Assembly (NCBI RefSeq): GCF_001307035.1
Contig: NZ_LKIU01000005.1
Location: forward strand, 1,506,936 to 1,570,935
Source: Arthrobacter sp. Edens01
GTDB lineage: Bacteria > Actinomycetota > Actinomycetes > Actinomycetales > Micrococcaceae
DNA: 64,000 bases
Direction: 5' to 3'
Positions 1 through 10,902 of this stretch are shown here, one piece after another. The translations under genes and the position numbers were made by a program. The notes under the pieces were generated by a model. That model did no database searches, had not been told where the DNA came from, and saw only the letters and a list, made by a program, of their open reading frames with translations. Positions within the stretch are counted from its first letter, which is position 1; every line of letters begins with the position of its first letter.

Positions 1-3000
1 CCGGTGAGGGTGATGTCAATCGTGTCGGTCGCCAGGACATCGGTGCCGAAGGTCTTGGTGACTGTGTGGCCCAGCATGGTTCCCACCGAGCGGTCAGTGT
101 TGACGACGTCGAGCGCGATCCGGACCGGCTGGCGGCTGGCCAGCGCGTCAGAGCTCATTTCGATCAGCTTGTTGTCGAAGTGCGCATCCAGTTCGTGGTT
201 CTGCGGCACCAGGCTGCGCAGCGGCGCACCGGGGTCCACTTCGTGTCCGCGCAGGATCGGCTCCAGGTCCAGTCCGTCGGCCTTCCAGTGGTCCACGGCG
301 GCACGGGTGTCCAGCATTTCGCTGTGCCCAATCGCCTCTTCCAGGCTTCGGAAACCGAGTTCGGCGAGCAGTTCCCGTACTTCCTCTGCCAGGAACTCGA
401 AGAAGTTCACCACGAATTCAGGCTTGCCCGTGAAGCGGGAGCGCAGTTCAGGGTTCTGAGTCGCGACGCCCACGGGGCAGGTGTCCAGATGGCACACGCG
501 CATCATGATGCAGCCGGAAACTACCAGCGGTGCGGTGGCGAACCCGAACTCCTCGCCGCCGAGCAGGGCCGCAATCACAACGTCGCGTCCGGTCTTCAGC
601 TGGCCGTCCACCTGCACCACAACGCGGTCGCGCAGGCCGTTGAGCATCAGCGTCTGCTGGGTTTCGGCGAGGCCCAGCTCCCAGGGAGCGCCGGCGTGCT
701 TGAGCGAGTTCAGCGGTGACGCGCCGGTGCCGCCGTCGTGGCCGGACACCAGCACGACGTCGGCCTTGGCCTTGGTCACGCCCGCTGCCACAGTGCCGAT
801 TCCGGCCTCGGAGACCAGCTTGACGTGGACCCGGGCGGACGGGTTCGCCCGCTTGAGGTCGTAGATCAGCTGGGCGAGGTCTTCGATCGAGTAGATGTCG
901 TGGTGCGGAGGCGGTGAAATCAGGCCGACGCCGGGTGTGGAGTGCCGGGTACTGGCCACCCACGGGTAGACCTTCTGCGCCATCAGCTGGCCGCCTTCGC
1001 CGGGCTTGGCGCCCTGCGCCATCTTGATCTGCACGTCGTCCGCGTTGGTGAGGTAAAGGCTGGTGACGCCAAAGCGTCCGGAAGCCACCTGCTTGATGGC
1101 CGAGCGGCGCTCCGGGTCCAGGAGCCGGTCCACGTCCTCGCCGCCTTCACCGGTGTTGGACTTGGCGCCCAAACGGTTCATTGCAATGGCCAGGGTCTCG
1201 TGGGCTTCCTTCGAGATGGAGCCGTAGCTCATGGCACCGGTGGAGAAGCGCTTCACGATGCTGGAGACGGGCTCGACTTCTTCCAGTGGAACCGGCGGGC
1301 GTTCACCGGTCTTGAAGTCCAGCAGTCCGCGCAGTGTCATCAGGTTCTTCGACTGGTCATCCACACCCCGGGTGTAGGCCTTGAACACGTCGTAGCGGCG
1401 CTCACGGGTGGAGTGCTGCAGACGGAACACCGTCTCCGGGTTGAACAGGTGCGGCGGGCCCTCGCGGCGCCACTGGTACTCACCGCCGTTCTCCAGGCTG
1501 CGGTGCGGCTCCTCGATCTCATCCGCGGGGTAGGCGTGGGTGTGGCGGGCAGCGGCTTCGGCCGCAATGACGTCCAGGCCGACGCCGCCGAGCTGGGTTT
1601 GGGTGCCGTGGAAGAACTCGTCCACCAGTTCCTGGCCCAGGCCAATGGCTTCGAACGTCTGCGCGCCGCAGTAGGAAGCGACGGTGGAGATGCCCATCTT
1701 GGACATGATTTTCAGGACGCCCTTGCCAAGGCCCTTGATCAGGTTGGCAACTGCCTGTTCCCGGGTGACACCGGTGATATCACCGTTGCGAACCAGTTCC
1801 TCGCAGCTTTCCATCGCCAGGTACGGGTTCACGGCGGAGGCGCCGTAGCCGATCAGCACGGCCACATGGTGCACTTCCCGCACGTCTCCGGCCTCCACGA
1901 TCAGGGAGATCTTGGTGCGGTTGGCGCTCTTGAGCAGGTGGTGGTGCACTGCCGAGAGCAGCAGAAGGGACGGGATCGGTGCCCACTGGGCGTTGGAATC
2001 ACGGTCGGAGAGCACAATGTACTGGACCCCGCGGTTGACTGCACCGGAGACCTTTTCACAGATCTCGCTGATGCGGGCCCGCAGTTCCGATTCGCCGCCG
2101 TCGGGCCGGTAAAGGCCGCGGACCTTCAGGGCGACCTTTTCGCCTTCAACATTCTTGAGGTTGGCGATCTTGGCCAGCTCGTCGTTGTTGATCACCGGGA
2201 ACTTCAGCGCGATCTGGTGTGTCTTGACCTGACCCAGTGCCAGCAGGTTGCCGTTCGGGCCGATCGAACTCTGCAGGGAGGTGACCAGCTCTTCGCGGAT
2301 GGCATCCAGCGGCGGGTTGGTGACCTGGGCGAAGGACTGCACAAAGTAGTCAAAGAGCAGCCGGGGCCGCTTGGAGAGCACGGCAATGGGGGTGTCCGAT
2401 CCCATGGCTCCCAGGGGCTCGGCACCGCTGCGGGCCATCGGGCCCAGCAGGATACGGAGTTCTTCCTGGGTGTAGCCGAAGGTGCGCTGACGCCGGTTGA
2501 TGGATGCCTTGGTGTGCAGCACGTGCTCGCGCTCGGGCAGTTCCTCCAGGGACACCTGGTTCTCACGGACCCATTCCGCCCAGGGGTTGGCGGCAGCGAT
2601 CTCCGCCTTGATCTCCGAGTCCTCCACCAGGCGGCCTTCGGCGGTGTCCACCAGGAACATCTTGCCCGGGGAGACACGGCCCTTGCGGACCACCTTGGCC
2701 GGATCAATGTCCACCACGCCAACCTCGGAGGCAAGGACAACCAGGCCGTCTTCGGTGATCCAGTAGCGGGCCGGACGCAGGCCGTTGCGGTCCAGAACGG
2801 CACCCACCTGGTCGCCGTCGGTGAAGGAGACTGCTGCCGGTCCGTCCCACGGTTCCATGAGCATGGAGTGGTACTGGTAGAAGGCACGGCGGGCGGGATC
2901 CATGGTCGCGTGGTTTTCCCAGGCCTCGGGGATCATCATCATCACTGCATGCGTGATCGGACGGCCGGAGAGCATCAGCAGCTCCGCGACCTCGTCAAAG

Positions 3001-3908
3001 GAAGCGGAGTCGGAGGCACCGGGAGTGCAGATAGGGAAGAGTTCCTCGGGGGTCTCCCCCAGCAGCGGGCTCTTGAGCTGGGACTGCCGGGCGCGCATCC
3101 AGTTCCGGTTGCCTTTGACCGTGTTGATCTCGCCGTTGTGGGCGATGGTGCGGAAGGGCTGGGCCAGCGGCCAGGACGGGAACGTGTTGGTGGAGAAGCG
3201 CGAGTGCACGATGCCGAGCTTGGTCTTGAACCGCGGATCAGAGAGGTCCGGGAAGAACGGCTCAAGCTGGGCCGTGGTGACCATGCCCTTGTAGACCATG
3301 GTCTTGGAGGACAGGGACGGGAAGTAGACGCCGAACTTGTTCTGCGACCGCTTCCGGACGCGGAAGGCCCGGGCATCGAGGTCGGTGCAGTCCTCGTCGT
3401 CCGGGGCGAGGAAAACCTGGACGAAGTACGGCATGCAGGCCCGGGACATGGCGCCCACAAGGTCAGCCACAACGGGTACTTCACGCCAGCCCAGGACTCT
3501 CAGGCCCTCGGATTCGGCAATGGCTTCAACACCTGCGCGGGCGGTTTCCTGCTCGCGTTCCTCGGTGGGGAGGAAGGCGGTGCCGACGGCGTATCCGCCC
3601 GGCGCGGGAAGTTCGAAACCTGCAACGGCACGGAAGAACTCGTCGGGAACCTGGGTCAGGATTCCGGCGCCGTCGCCGGTCCCTTCATCGGCACCAACGG
3701 CACCCCGGTGTTCAAGGTTGCGCAGGGCTGTCAGCGCGGCGTCGACGATGTCGTGTCCGGGTTCCCCGCGAAGGGTTGCGATGACGGCCAGGCCGCACGC
3801 ATCCTTCTCGTTTTCCGCGCGGTACAGTCCTGAATCTTCCGGATAGGCCGCGAACCGCTGGAACGGAGACACCACCTGGGCGGCCTGAGGGGACATTGCG
3901 TCAGTCAT
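1..3908 (-). CDS. gltB: Glutamate synthase (NADPH) large subunit, C-terminus cut off by window edge
   Basis: Cytoplasmic GOGAT large chain: takes the amide of glutamine and adds it to 2-oxoglutarate to make glutamate. About 1302 codons are visible; the end of the FMN/FeS domain and the GXGXG domain lie beyond the left edge. A short propeptide precedes the Ntn-type nucleophile Cys38 (motif DACGLA), followed by the class-II glutaminase domain, the central domain, and the FMN barrel (motif [16 protein letters not shown]). The 3Fe-4S cysteines appear as C-x5-C-x4-C in [15 protein letters not shown] near positions 470-520. The ATG at 3908 is preceded by a GAAGGA ribosome-binding site. The small subunit gltD would be expected further left. 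The gap upstream is unusually structured. Confidence 0.97.
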   Translation of the reverse strand, partial: MTDAMSPQAAQVVSPFQRFAAYPEDSGLYRAENEKDACGLAVIATLRGEPGHDIVDAALTALRNLEHRGAVGADEGTGDGAGILTQVPDEFFRAVAGFELPAPGGYAVGTAFLPTEEREQETARAGVEAIAESEGLRVLGWREVPVVADLVGAMSRACMPYFVQVFLAPDDEDCTDLDARAFRVRKRSQNKFGVYFPSLSSKTMVYKGMVTTAQLEPFFPDLSDPRFKTKLGIVHSRFSTNTFPSWPLAQPFRTIAHNGEINTVKGNRNWMRARQSQLKSPLLGETPEELFPICTPGASDSASFDEVAELLMLSGRPITHAVMMMIPEAWENHATMDPARRAFYQYHSMLMEPWDGPAAVSFTDGDQVGAVLDRNGLRPARYWITEDGLVVLASEVGVVDIDPAKVVRKGRVSPGKMFLVDTAEGRLVEDSEIKAEIAAANPWAEWVRENQVSLEELPEREHVLHTKASINRRQRTFGYTQEELRILLGPMARSGAEPLGAMGSDTPIAVLSKRPRLLFDYFVQSFAQVTNPPLDAIREELVTSLQSSIGPNGNLLALGQVKTHQIALKFPVINNDELAKIANLKNVEGEKVALKVRGLYRPDGGESELRARISEICEKVSGAVNRGVQYIVLSDRDSNAQWAPIPSLLLLSAVHHHLLKSANRTKISLIVEAGDVREVHHVAVLIGYGASAVNPYLAMESCEELVRNGDITGVTREQAVANLIKGLGKGVLKIMSKMGISTVASYCGAQTFEAIGLGQELVDEFFHGTQTQLGGVGLDVIAAEAAARHTHAYPADEIEEPHRSLENGGEYQWRREGPPHLFNPETVFRLQHSTRERRYDVFKAYTRGVDDQSKNLMTLRGLLDFKTGERPPVPLEEVEPVSSIVKRFSTGAMSYGSISKEAHETLAIAMNRLGAKSNTGEGGEDVDRLLDPERRSAIKQVASGRFGVTSLYLTNADDVQIKMAQGAKPGEGGQLMAQKVYPWVASTRHSTPGVGLISPPPHHDIYSIEDLAQLIYDLKRANPSARVHVKLVSEAGIGTVAAGVTKAKADVVLVSGHDGGTGASPLNSLKHAGAPWELGLAETQQTLMLNGLRDRVVVQVDGQLKTGRDVVIAALLGGEEFGFATAPLVVSGCIMMRVCHLDTCPVGVATQNPELRSRFTGKPEFVVNFFEFLAEEVRELLAELGFRSLEEAIGHSEMLDTRAAVDHWKADGLDLEPILRGHEVDPGAPLRSLVPQNHELDAHFDNKLIEMSSDALASRQPVRIALDVVNTDRSVGTMLGHTVTKTFGTDVLATDTIDITLT

Positions 3909-4162
3909 AGGGTAAGTCCTTCCCCCTGTTGAGCGTTGGGAGGGGACGACGTTGGCCCCACGCCGGCAGCATGTGCCGGCCGGCGTGTCAGATGATTACG
4001 GTTAAGCCGGTGAACAGACCCTGCATGCTGTGATGGGGGCCGGTTCACAATGGCCGGAACCGTCCGGTGTCCTGCCGGGGTTGTCCCCGGCACGGTTACC
4101 GCTAGCCGCCACCGCAGTGTGGCATCCGAACCAGCCGCGGGTGGTAACCCGGGGAACTGGTC
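3909..4162 (-). promoter_or_regulatory. Structured intergenic/leader region upstream of gltB
   Basis: The 254 bases between lgt and gltB hold no gene but four inverted repeats. Read toward gltB they are: an outer GGTTACC/GGTAACC pair (about 4094-4152), a perfect 8-bp hairpin TGCCGGGG-ACAA-CCCCGGCA (4073-4092), a CGGTTC/GAACCG hairpin (about 4043-4064), and a perfect 9-bp CACGCCGGC/GCCGGCGTG hairpin (about 3960-3990). No U-run follows any of them, so they are not ordinary terminators of lgt. It may be a 5' leader that controls gltB. I do not recognise a known riboswitch, and the glnA-type glutamine RNA core is not visible. Confidence 0.45.
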
Positions 4163-5215
4163 CTAGGTGGCTGGGCCCGAATCTCCGGGCCGCTGAGGCT
4201 TGGCTGCCTCGTTTTTTGTCTCTGCGACATTAGCACGCGTGTCACTCGATTGTGACGCAGATTTCACATTCCGGGAATCTGTTTCGCTCTTGTTATCAAC
4301 CGGTGAATTGTTACTCCCGCCAGCGGTTTCGCCGGCCGGCGGGGTATAGCCGGGCAGGTACGGGGACGGTTCGGGAACCTTGCGGGCCCGCAGGGACAGG
4401 AAGATGAACATGCCGATCGAGAAGACCAGCAGCGCTATCGAAGTCCACACGTTCAGGCGCTGGGTAGTGCCGAACAGCGTGACCATTTCCGCGTCGTCGA
4501 TGCGCAGCATCTCGATCCAGACCCGGCCAGCGGTGTAGAAGGCGGCGTAGAGCCAGAAGAGCCGTCCGCCGCGCAGCCTGAACCGGCGGTCCAGCGCCAG
4601 CAGGAGTGCCACTCCGGCAAGGTTCCACAGCGATTCATACAGGAAGGTGGGGTGGAACAGGGTGCCCGGGGCGGTGCCGTCGGGGAAGTTCGTGTTGTTG
4701 GGGTCGATTTCAAGCCCCCACGGCAGGTCCGTGGGACCGCCGAAGAGCTCCTGGTTGAACCAGTTTCCCCACCGTCCCACCGCCTGCGCCAGCAGGATGC
4801 CCGGTGCAGCGACGTCCGCAAACGTAGAGAGTTTGATGCCTGCCCGCCGGCAGGCGATCCAGGCGCCGACGGCGCCCAGTGCAATCGCTCCCCAGATACC
4901 GAGCCCGCCGCGCCAGATCTGCGGAATGAGCGCCAGGTCTCCGTTCGGACCGAAGTACGCGTCCGGGGAGGAGATGACGTGGTACAGCCGGCCGCCGATG
5001 ATGCCGAAGGGTATGGCCCAGATGGCGATGTCCCAGACGGTGTCCTGCGGCAGTCCGCGGTGCTTCCAGCGGGCGGAGGTCATCCACAGGGCCAGGATGA
5101 TGCCGGCCAGGATGCACAGGGCGTACGCGTGGATGGTCAGCGGCCCCAGCGAGAAGCTGCTGAACTCGGCGGGCGGGCTGGGAATTGCGGCCTGGACCGC
5201 CAGGGACATCGGCAT
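4163..5215 (-). CDS. lgt: Prolipoprotein diacylglyceryl transferase
   Basis: Integral membrane enzyme that moves diacylglycerol from phosphatidylglycerol to the lipobox cysteine of prolipoproteins, the first step of lipoprotein maturation. Several hydrophobic helices are visible. The family signature is present as GRLYHVISSP and AQAVGRWGNWFNQELFGG. At 350 residues it is longer than the usual ~270-300 because of a Ser/Asn/Lys-rich, non-conserved C-terminal tail (about residues 290-350), common in actinobacteria. It starts 2 nt after the trpA stop codon, so it is likely translated from the trp mRNA. Its position after trpA is typical for Micrococcaceae. Several lipobox proteins in this window would be substrates. 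Confidence 0.96.
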   Translation of the reverse strand: MPMSLAVQAAIPSPPAEFSSFSLGPLTIHAYALCILAGIILALWMTSARWKHRGLPQDTVWDIAIWAIPFGIIGGRLYHVISSPDAYFGPNGDLALIPQIWRGGLGIWGAIALGAVGAWIACRRAGIKLSTFADVAAPGILLAQAVGRWGNWFNQELFGGPTDLPWGLEIDPNNTNFPDGTAPGTLFHPTFLYESLWNLAGVALLLALDRRFRLRGGRLFWLYAAFYTAGRVWIEMLRIDDAEMVTLFGTTQRLNVWTSIALLVFSIGMFIFLSLRARKVPEPSPYLPGYTPPAGETAGGSNNSPVDNKSETDSRNVKSASQSSDTRANVAETKNEAAKPQRPGDSGPAT

Positions 5216-5217
5216 GG

Positions 5218-6018
5218 TCAGTTCTTTCCGGTTCCGGTACTGAGTTCTCGGGCCAGTTCCCCGACTGCGGCGGGACCGCCGTCGCGGAGCGCTGCCACCA
5301 GGGCGGTGCCTACAATAACGCCGTCAGCGTAGGCGCCGATTTCCCGGACATGGTTCGAGGTGGACACTCCGAGTCCGACGCAGACGCGGTCCGCTCCGGC
5401 AGCGCGGGCCGCGCTGACAACGCCCTCAGCGGCGTCGGACACCTGGGTGCGGGTGCCCGTGACGCCCATGATGGACACCGCGTACACAAAGCCGCGGCTG
5501 GCCTGGACGGTGGACTTCATCCGTTCGGGCGTGGAAGACGGAGCGACAAGGAAAACACGGTCCAGTCCGTACTTGTCCGAGGCTTCGATCCATTCACCGG
5601 CTTCGTCGGGAATCAGGTCGGGGGTAATGAGTCCTGCTCCCCCGGCTTCAGCCAGGCGGCGGGAGAACTCATCCACTCCCATGCGCATTACCGGGTTCCA
5701 GTAGGTCATGACCAGTACGGCGGCGTCGGTTTCGGCGGTGATGCCGGCAACGACGTCGAACACTTCCTGGACGCGGAACCCGGCTTCGAGGGCCTGGCTT
5801 GTGGCAGCCTGGATGACTGAACCGTCCATGACCGGATCCGAATACGGGATACCGATTTCGATGAGGTCGGCTCCGCCGCGGGCCAGTTCAATGCCGGCTT
5901 CAATGGTTTCCTTTACGGACGGGAAACCTGCCGGGAGGTAGCCCACCAGGGCTGCACGGCCGTCGGCGCGTGCCCGGTCAATTGCGGCGGCGGACTTGCT
6001 GGCGGTTGAGAGGCTCAC
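5218..6018 (-). CDS. trpA: Tryptophan synthase alpha subunit
   Basis: Cleaves indole-3-glycerol phosphate to indole and glyceraldehyde-3-phosphate; indole is channelled to TrpB. 266 residues, normal length, TIM barrel. The catalytic acids are in [14 protein letters not shown]: Glu54 and Asp65 correspond to E49 and D60 of the Salmonella enzyme. The phosphate-binding region [11 protein letters not shown] and the late GxGVST loop are present. The ATG overlaps the end of trpB by 4 bp (ATGA), so the two subunits are translationally coupled, which fits their alpha2-beta2 complex. Confidence 0.97.
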   Translation of the reverse strand: MSLSTASKSAAAIDRARADGRAALVGYLPAGFPSVKETIEAGIELARGGADLIEIGIPYSDPVMDGSVIQAATSQALEAGFRVQEVFDVVAGITAETDAAVLVMTYWNPVMRMGVDEFSRRLAEAGGAGLITPDLIPDEAGEWIEASDKYGLDRVFLVAPSSTPERMKSTVQASRGFVYAVSIMGVTGTRTQVSDAAEGVVSAARAAGADRVCVGLGVSTSNHVREIGAYADGVIVGTALVAALRDGGPAAVGELARELSTGTGKN

Positions 6019-7367
6019 AGCTGTTCTCCTTCTTTGCCGATTTCGGCTTCAGCTGACTTCTCGTCGAGCAGGTTGAACCATTCGGCAGCGGTGGCTACAT
6101 CCTTGTCCCCGCGACCGGAGAGGTTGACCATCACGATCTTCCCGGAAGGATCGCCTTCCGCGGCCAGGCGCTGGCCCACCTTTATGGCGCCTGCCAGGGC
6201 GTGGGAAGACTCGATGGCGGGAATGATGCCTTCGGTGCGGCAGAGGAGCTTGAAGGCCTCCATCGCCTCGCTGTCGTTGATGGGTTCGTAGGAAACCCGT
6301 CCAATGTCCGCGAGGTAGGCGTGTTCGGGGCCCACACCGGGGTAGTCCAGGCCGGCGGAAATCGAATGGGACTCGATCGTCTGCCCGTCCTCGTCCTGCA
6401 TCAGGTAGGTGCGGGCGCCGTGGAGGACGCCGGGACGGCCCAGGGTGATGGTGGCAGCGTGGCGCGGTGTGTCCACGCCGTCGCCGCCGGCTTCGAAACC
6501 GTAGATAGCGACGGAGGGGTCATCCAGGAAACCGTGGAAGATTCCGATTGCGTTGGAGCCGCCGCCCACGCAGGCGCACACGGCATCGGGCAGCCTGCCG
6601 GTCTGCTCCAGGATCTGTTCGCGTGCCTCTTCGCCGATGACTTCGTGGAAGTAGCGGACCATCGCTGGGAAAGGATGCGCACCGGCAGCGGTACCGAGCA
6701 GGTAATGGGTGTTGGATACGTTGGCCACCCAGTCCCGCAGGGCTTCGTTGATGGCGTCCTTGAGGGTCTGTGATCCGTTGGTGACCGGGATGACCTTTGC
6801 GCCCAGCAGTTCCATGCGAGCGACGTTCAGCGCCTGCCGGCGGCAGTCTTCGGCACCCATGTAGACAACACATTCAAGCCCCAGCAGGGCGGCCGCGGTG
6901 GCGCTGGCGACGCCGTGCTGCCCGGCACCGGTTTCAGCGATGATGCGGGTCTTGCCCATGCGCTTGGCCAGGAGCGCCTGGCCAAGGACGTTATTGATCT
7001 TGTGGGAGCCGGTGTGGTTCAGGTCCTCGCGCTTGAGGAAGATCCGCACTCCCCCGGCATGCTCGGCGAACCGCTTGGCCTCGGTGAGCAGCGAGGGGCG
7101 ACCGGAGTAGCTGCGGTTCAGCTCAGCGATCTGGGCGGTGAACTCGGGATCTGCCTTGGCCTTCTCAAAGGTGTCAGTGAGCTCATCCAGCGCCGCGATG
7201 AGGGATTCAGGCATCCAGCGCCCGCCGTATTCCCCGAAGTACGGGCCGGCGGCGTGGCGAAGCGACGGTCCCCCGGCAAGGAAGGACTCAGTCACCTGCC
7301 CGGTCACCGTCTGCTCTGGCGTGCCTGCCGCTGCGGCTGGGCTGCTGTTCTCCGGGATCCCGGTCAT
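6015..7367 (-). CDS. trpB: Tryptophan synthase beta subunit
   Basis: PLP enzyme that condenses indole with serine to give tryptophan. 450 residues; the first ~40 form a variable extension before the conserved [17 protein letters not shown] start. The PLP lysine is in [11 protein letters not shown] (Lys123). The glycine-rich phosphate loop GGGSNAIG and the [10 protein letters not shown] motif are intact. It is TrpB1-type, the partner of the adjacent TrpA. The 76-nt gap to trpC upstream holds no gene. Start at ATG 7367. Confidence 0.97.
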   Translation of the reverse strand: MTGIPENSSPAAAAGTPEQTVTGQVTESFLAGGPSLRHAAGPYFGEYGGRWMPESLIAALDELTDTFEKAKADPEFTAQIAELNRSYSGRPSLLTEAKRFAEHAGGVRIFLKREDLNHTGSHKINNVLGQALLAKRMGKTRIIAETGAGQHGVASATAAALLGLECVVYMGAEDCRRQALNVARMELLGAKVIPVTNGSQTLKDAINEALRDWVANVSNTHYLLGTAAGAHPFPAMVRYFHEVIGEEAREQILEQTGRLPDAVCACVGGGSNAIGIFHGFLDDPSVAIYGFEAGGDGVDTPRHAATITLGRPGVLHGARTYLMQDEDGQTIESHSISAGLDYPGVGPEHAYLADIGRVSYEPINDSEAMEAFKLLCRTEGIIPAIESSHALAGAIKVGQRLAAEGDPSGKIVMVNLSGRGDKDVATAAEWFNLLDEKSAEAEIGKEGEQL

Positions 7368-7443
7368 GGGGCCTGTCCTGTCCTGCTTATGTCCGTGGAC
7401 CGCCGCTGTTGGCGGTTAACGGAAGGTTTGTCGAAAGTTGTCC

Positions 7444-8277
7444 TCAGCGTCCGCTGGCCTGCAGCCGGTCGGCGATGGCCGCGGCTCCTGTTTCCATGAA
7501 CTCCGCAATGGTGGCTGCGGGATCGTCGTGCTTTACCAGTGCCTCGCCCACCAGCACCGCGTTGGCGCCGTGTGCTGCGTAGTGCGCGACGTCGGAGGCA
7601 TCACGCACCCCCGATTCGGCCACTACGACCGCACCGGCCGGAATGGACTCGGAGAGGGAGGCGAAGACCGAACGGTCCACGTCGAGCGTCTTCAGGTTAC
7701 GGACGTTGACGCCGATGATCCGGGCGCCGGCTGCACCGGCACGCTGGATTTCCTCCGCGGTGTGGGCCTCAACCAGTGCATTCATGCCCAGTTCATGGGT
7801 CAGGTCCAGGAAAGAACGGAGCTGATCGTCGTCGAGGGCTGCCACAATCAGCAGCACCAGGTCGGCCCCGTGCGCGCGGGCTTCCCAGATCTGGTACGGA
7901 TCAACCGTAAAGTCCTTGCGCAGCAGCGGGATGCCTACCGCGGTCCGCACGGCGTCGAAATCCGCCAGCGAGCCGTTGAAACGGCGCGCCTCGGTCAGCA
8001 CGCTAATGACGGCGGCACCACCCTGTTCGTAGCGCACGGCCAGATCCGCCGGATCGGCAATCTCAGCCAGTGCACCCTTGGAAGGGCTGGAGCGCTTAAC
8101 CTCGGAAATCACCCGGAGGGCGGTCCGCGGATTGTCGTTGCCGCCGAGGGCATCGAAGGCATCCAGCGCAGGAGCGGCCTGCGCGGCACGCTCCTGCACC
8201 GTTTCCAGCGGCTGGTTCAGCTTCCGCTGGGCCATGTCCTCGCGGACACCGGCAATGATGTCGTCGAGAACGGTCAC
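7444..8277 (-). CDS. trpC: Indole-3-glycerol phosphate synthase
   Basis: Closes the indole ring of carboxyphenylamino-deoxyribulose-phosphate. 277 residues, TIM barrel. The conserved ISEVKRSSPSKG segment (about 58-68) holds the substrate-binding and catalytic lysines, followed by LLRKDFTVDPYQIWEARAHGADLVLLIV and GVNVRNLKT. Its ATG directly abuts the stop codon of the HGxxPAAW gene. No trpF or trpD is visible within the window, so those steps must be encoded elsewhere. Confidence 0.97.
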   Translation of the reverse strand: MTVLDDIIAGVREDMAQRKLNQPLETVQERAAQAAPALDAFDALGGNDNPRTALRVISEVKRSSPSKGALAEIADPADLAVRYEQGGAAVISVLTEARRFNGSLADFDAVRTAVGIPLLRKDFTVDPYQIWEARAHGADLVLLIVAALDDDQLRSFLDLTHELGMNALVEAHTAEEIQRAGAAGARIIGVNVRNLKTLDVDRSVFASLSESIPAGAVVVAESGVRDASDVAHYAAHGANAVLVGEALVKHDDPAATIAEFMETGAAAIADRLQASGR

Positions 8278-8568
8278 TTAGTGTCCGCTGTTCTTCAGCT
8301 TCGAGCCGCCGACGCCGTAGCCGGCCTTCTTCATGACGCCGCCGACGACCAGGCCCAGGACCATAACGCCGAGGCCAATGCCGAAGATCAGCCAGCTGGC
8401 CATAACGAAGCCAATGCTGGAAACCAGGGCACCTGCCATCATGATCAGCACACAGGTCCAGGCGGCGGGGGTGTTGCCGTGGCCGATGGTCTCGTCATGG
8501 ATGCTGGCGTGGGCCTCGGAATCGTTCTCGGGCTTGGTGTCCTGCTGGTCAAGGGCGTTTGTGCTCAT
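8278..8568 (-). CDS. HGxxPAAW family small membrane protein
   Basis: Small two-helix membrane protein of unknown function that is habitually found inside actinobacterial trp operons. The family motif is seen as HGNTPAAW, followed by two hydrophobic segments separated by a short turn and a basic tail. I chose the ATG at 8568 (MSTNALDQQ...) because AGGAGAT lies just upstream; an in-frame start 14 codons earlier lacks such a site. About 96 residues. The stop codon abuts trpC. It may help organise or regulate the pathway at the membrane, but no activity is established. Confidence 0.9.
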   Translation of the reverse strand: MSTNALDQQDTKPENDSEAHASIHDETIGHGNTPAAWTCVLIMMAGALVSSIGFVMASWLIFGIGLGVMVLGLVVGGVMKKAGYGVGGSKLKNSGH

Positions 8569-8668
8569 GGTAAATCTCCTCGTAAACGGGTCTGTGGTCC
8601 ATTCTGCCATTAGCTGGCAGAAACTCTCGTACTTGTTGCGCCGCGCGCTGGGCCGGGCACGGCCCGGC

Positions 8669-9289
8669 TTAGCGGAAATTCGTGGGGTCTTCGCCCTTGG
8701 TCAGGCGGTCCCAGCTGTCGATGTCATCGATCGGGGGCTGTGTTGACTCGGTTTTCTCAGCGGCACCGGTGGCCGGCTGGGCGGCGTAACGGCGGGAGAC
8801 CGGCCAGGTGCGGGAGGCCACCGCCAGCCACACACCGGCCAGTGCGATCAGCACGCCGGCGGCAGCGGCGAGGTAGGGCATGGCGGTGAGGGTGACTTCG
8901 GCACCCGCGCTTCCGCTCACGCCCACAGCCTTGCCCACGGCGCCGGCCGCACCCTGCTCCGGATCGCTGATGACCGCGGCGCTTGCGTACGCCACACCGG
9001 TTCCGGCAACCAGCAGCACCACGGAAATGACCCAGCGGGCCACCTTCCCGGCGATGGACGCAGCAAGGGCTGCCGCCAGCGCCACAACGGCAAACGCCGT
9101 TACGGCGGTAGCTGCTTCACTTCCCGCCACGGCGATGTCGGGGGTTTCCACCGCGGCTTGCGGCAGCACGACGTCGAGCCAGGTCCGGGTGGTGGTACCG
9201 AACGCTGCTGCGCCGAGCAGTACCGTTCCCAGGACAACCGTTGATTTGCGCCGCCAGCGCGGAGCGCCGGAGGCTGGCCTTGTGCTCAC
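8669..9289 (-). CDS. Trp biosynthesis-associated membrane protein (TIGR02234 type)
   Basis: 206 residues with an N-terminal hydrophobic helix, an extracytoplasmic loop containing the TRTWLDV-like segment, and three further helices, the pattern of the actinobacterial Trp-operon membrane protein family. The C-terminal ~40 residues are hydrophilic. The start overlaps the trpE stop by 4 bp, so it is coupled to anthranilate synthase translation. Function is unknown. About 100 nt separate it from the HGxxPAAW gene, with no gene between. Confidence 0.9.
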   Translation of the reverse strand: MSTRPASGAPRWRRKSTVVLGTVLLGAAAFGTTTRTWLDVVLPQAAVETPDIAVAGSEAATAVTAFAVVALAAALAASIAGKVARWVISVVLLVAGTGVAYASAAVISDPEQGAAGAVGKAVGVSGSAGAEVTLTAMPYLAAAAGVLIALAGVWLAVASRTWPVSRRYAAQPATGAAEKTESTQPPIDDIDSWDRLTKGEDPTNFR

Positions 9290-10872
9290 TTGTTCTCTTC
9301 CTGACTGTTGAAAATCTGCCGGGCCACCGACTCGGTGACCGGTTCCAGACCCCCGGCGATCAACGCCGCACGCAGCGGGGCCGCCGCCTTGTTGACCGTC
9401 TCAAGGGCTTCGGCTTCAAGATCGGAATCCGCCACGATTCCGCCGCCGGCCTGGACGTAGGCCTTGCCGTCACGAAGCAGGGCCGAGCGGATTGCGATGG
9501 CCATGTCCATGTCCCCGGCGAAGTCCAGGTACCCGACCACGCCGCCGTAAATGCCGCGCCGGTGGGGTTCAAGTTCGTCCAGCAGCCTCAACGCGCGCGG
9601 CTTGGGCGCGCCGGAGAGGGTGCCCGCCGGGAACGTGGCTGAAAGCACGTCATACGAAGAGTGCTGCGGTGAGAGTTCGCCCACCACGGTGGAGACCAGG
9701 TGCATGATGTGGCTGAAACGCTCCACCTCCATGAACTGGGTGACGTCCACACTGCCCGGGCGGCAGACCTTGGAGAGGTCGTTGCGGGCCAGGTCCACGA
9801 GCATCAGGTGCTCGGCGCGTTCCTTCTCATCGGCGAGCAGCTCCTCGGCGAGGGCGCGGTCCAGCTCCTGGGTCTTCCCCCGCGGCCGGGATCCGGCAAT
9901 CGGGTGAGTGATGACCTCGCGTCCGGTCACCGTAACCAGGGCTTCGGGAGAGGACCCAACAACGGCGAACGGGTTCCCGCGGGCGTCCTCAAAGTTGAAA
10001 AGGTACATGTAAGGGCTGGGGTTGGTGGTGCGCAGCACCCGGTAGACATCCAGGGCCTCGGCCCGGCAGTCCATTTCGAAGCGGCGCGAGATGACCACCT
10101 GGAAAACCTCGCCGTCGACAATCGCCTCCTTGCCGCGTTCCACGGCCCGCAGGTACTCCGGCTTGGGCCAGGACTCCTTGACGCCGGCGGTGAGCGCGGA
10201 AACGTCGACAGTTCCGCCCTCAAGTACGGTGACCGCCTGGGGCGACTGGGCCGCGAGGCGGTCCAGCATGCTGTGCAGGCGTCCGACGGCGTCGAGCCAG
10301 GCATCATCGACCCGCTCGTCGGAGCCGTCGAAGTTGATGGCGTTGGCCACCAGCAGCACGGTGCCGTCCGAGTTGTCGTGAATTGCCATGTCGGAGACCA
10401 GGTTCATGGCGATCTCCGGCAGGTCCAGGTCATCCACGGGCGGGGAAGTCAGCTTCTCCCAGTGCCGCACCGATTCCCAGCCCACAAAACCGACCAGGCC
10501 GGAGGTAAACGGGGGCAGTCCCTCGAACCGGTCTGTTGCCAGCAGCGCCAGAGTGGCTGCCATCGCTTCCACCGGGTTGCCATCCACCGGGACACCGGCC
10601 GGGGGCTCACCCAGCCAGAAAGCCTCGCCGTCGCGGGTGGTCAGGGTGGCGCGGGAGCGTGCCCCAATAAAGGAGTAACGGGACCAGACACCACCGGACG
10701 CCGCGGACTCCATGAGGAAGGTTCCGGGCTCTCCACCGGTCAGCTTGCGGTAAATGCCGATCGGCGTGTGCGCGTCAGCGAGCACCTTGAGCCGGACCGG
10801 AACAACCCGCCGGTCCGCGGCCAGTTCGCGGAATTCCTCCAGCGAAGGGGAAATAACACCTAGATCCTGCAT
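9286..10872 (-). CDS. trpE: Anthranilate synthase component I
   Basis: Converts chorismate to anthranilate using ammonia supplied by TrpG. 528 residues. The tryptophan feedback-site motif is FLMESA (about 52-57, usually LLES). The chorismate-binding domain is complete: VSRRFEMDC, PSPYMYLFNF, GSSPEALVTV, HPIAGSRPRG, DLARNDL, SGAPKPRALRLLDELEP and GGGIVADSD. It lies 30 nt downstream of hisI. No glutaminase (trpG) gene is adjacent. Confidence 0.97.
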   Translation of the reverse strand: MQDLGVISPSLEEFRELAADRRVVPVRLKVLADAHTPIGIYRKLTGGEPGTFLMESAASGGVWSRYSFIGARSRATLTTRDGEAFWLGEPPAGVPVDGNPVEAMAATLALLATDRFEGLPPFTSGLVGFVGWESVRHWEKLTSPPVDDLDLPEIAMNLVSDMAIHDNSDGTVLLVANAINFDGSDERVDDAWLDAVGRLHSMLDRLAAQSPQAVTVLEGGTVDVSALTAGVKESWPKPEYLRAVERGKEAIVDGEVFQVVISRRFEMDCRAEALDVYRVLRTTNPSPYMYLFNFEDARGNPFAVVGSSPEALVTVTGREVITHPIAGSRPRGKTQELDRALAEELLADEKERAEHLMLVDLARNDLSKVCRPGSVDVTQFMEVERFSHIMHLVSTVVGELSPQHSSYDVLSATFPAGTLSGAPKPRALRLLDELEPHRRGIYGGVVGYLDFAGDMDMAIAIRSALLRDGKAYVQAGGGIVADSDLEAEALETVNKAAAPLRAALIAGGLEPVTESVARQIFNSQEENK

Positions 10873-10902
10873 TTATCGGGCTTTCGGTTTGGAAGGGAGT
10901 GT

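Noticed and set aside
942..3833. 963-codon open frame on the plus strand opposite gltB
   Set aside because: Antisense shadow of a clear gltB in GC-rich DNA; no protein character of its own.
3909..4162. glnA-type glutamine riboswitch before gltB
   Set aside because: The conserved core of that RNA is not found; only unassigned hairpins.
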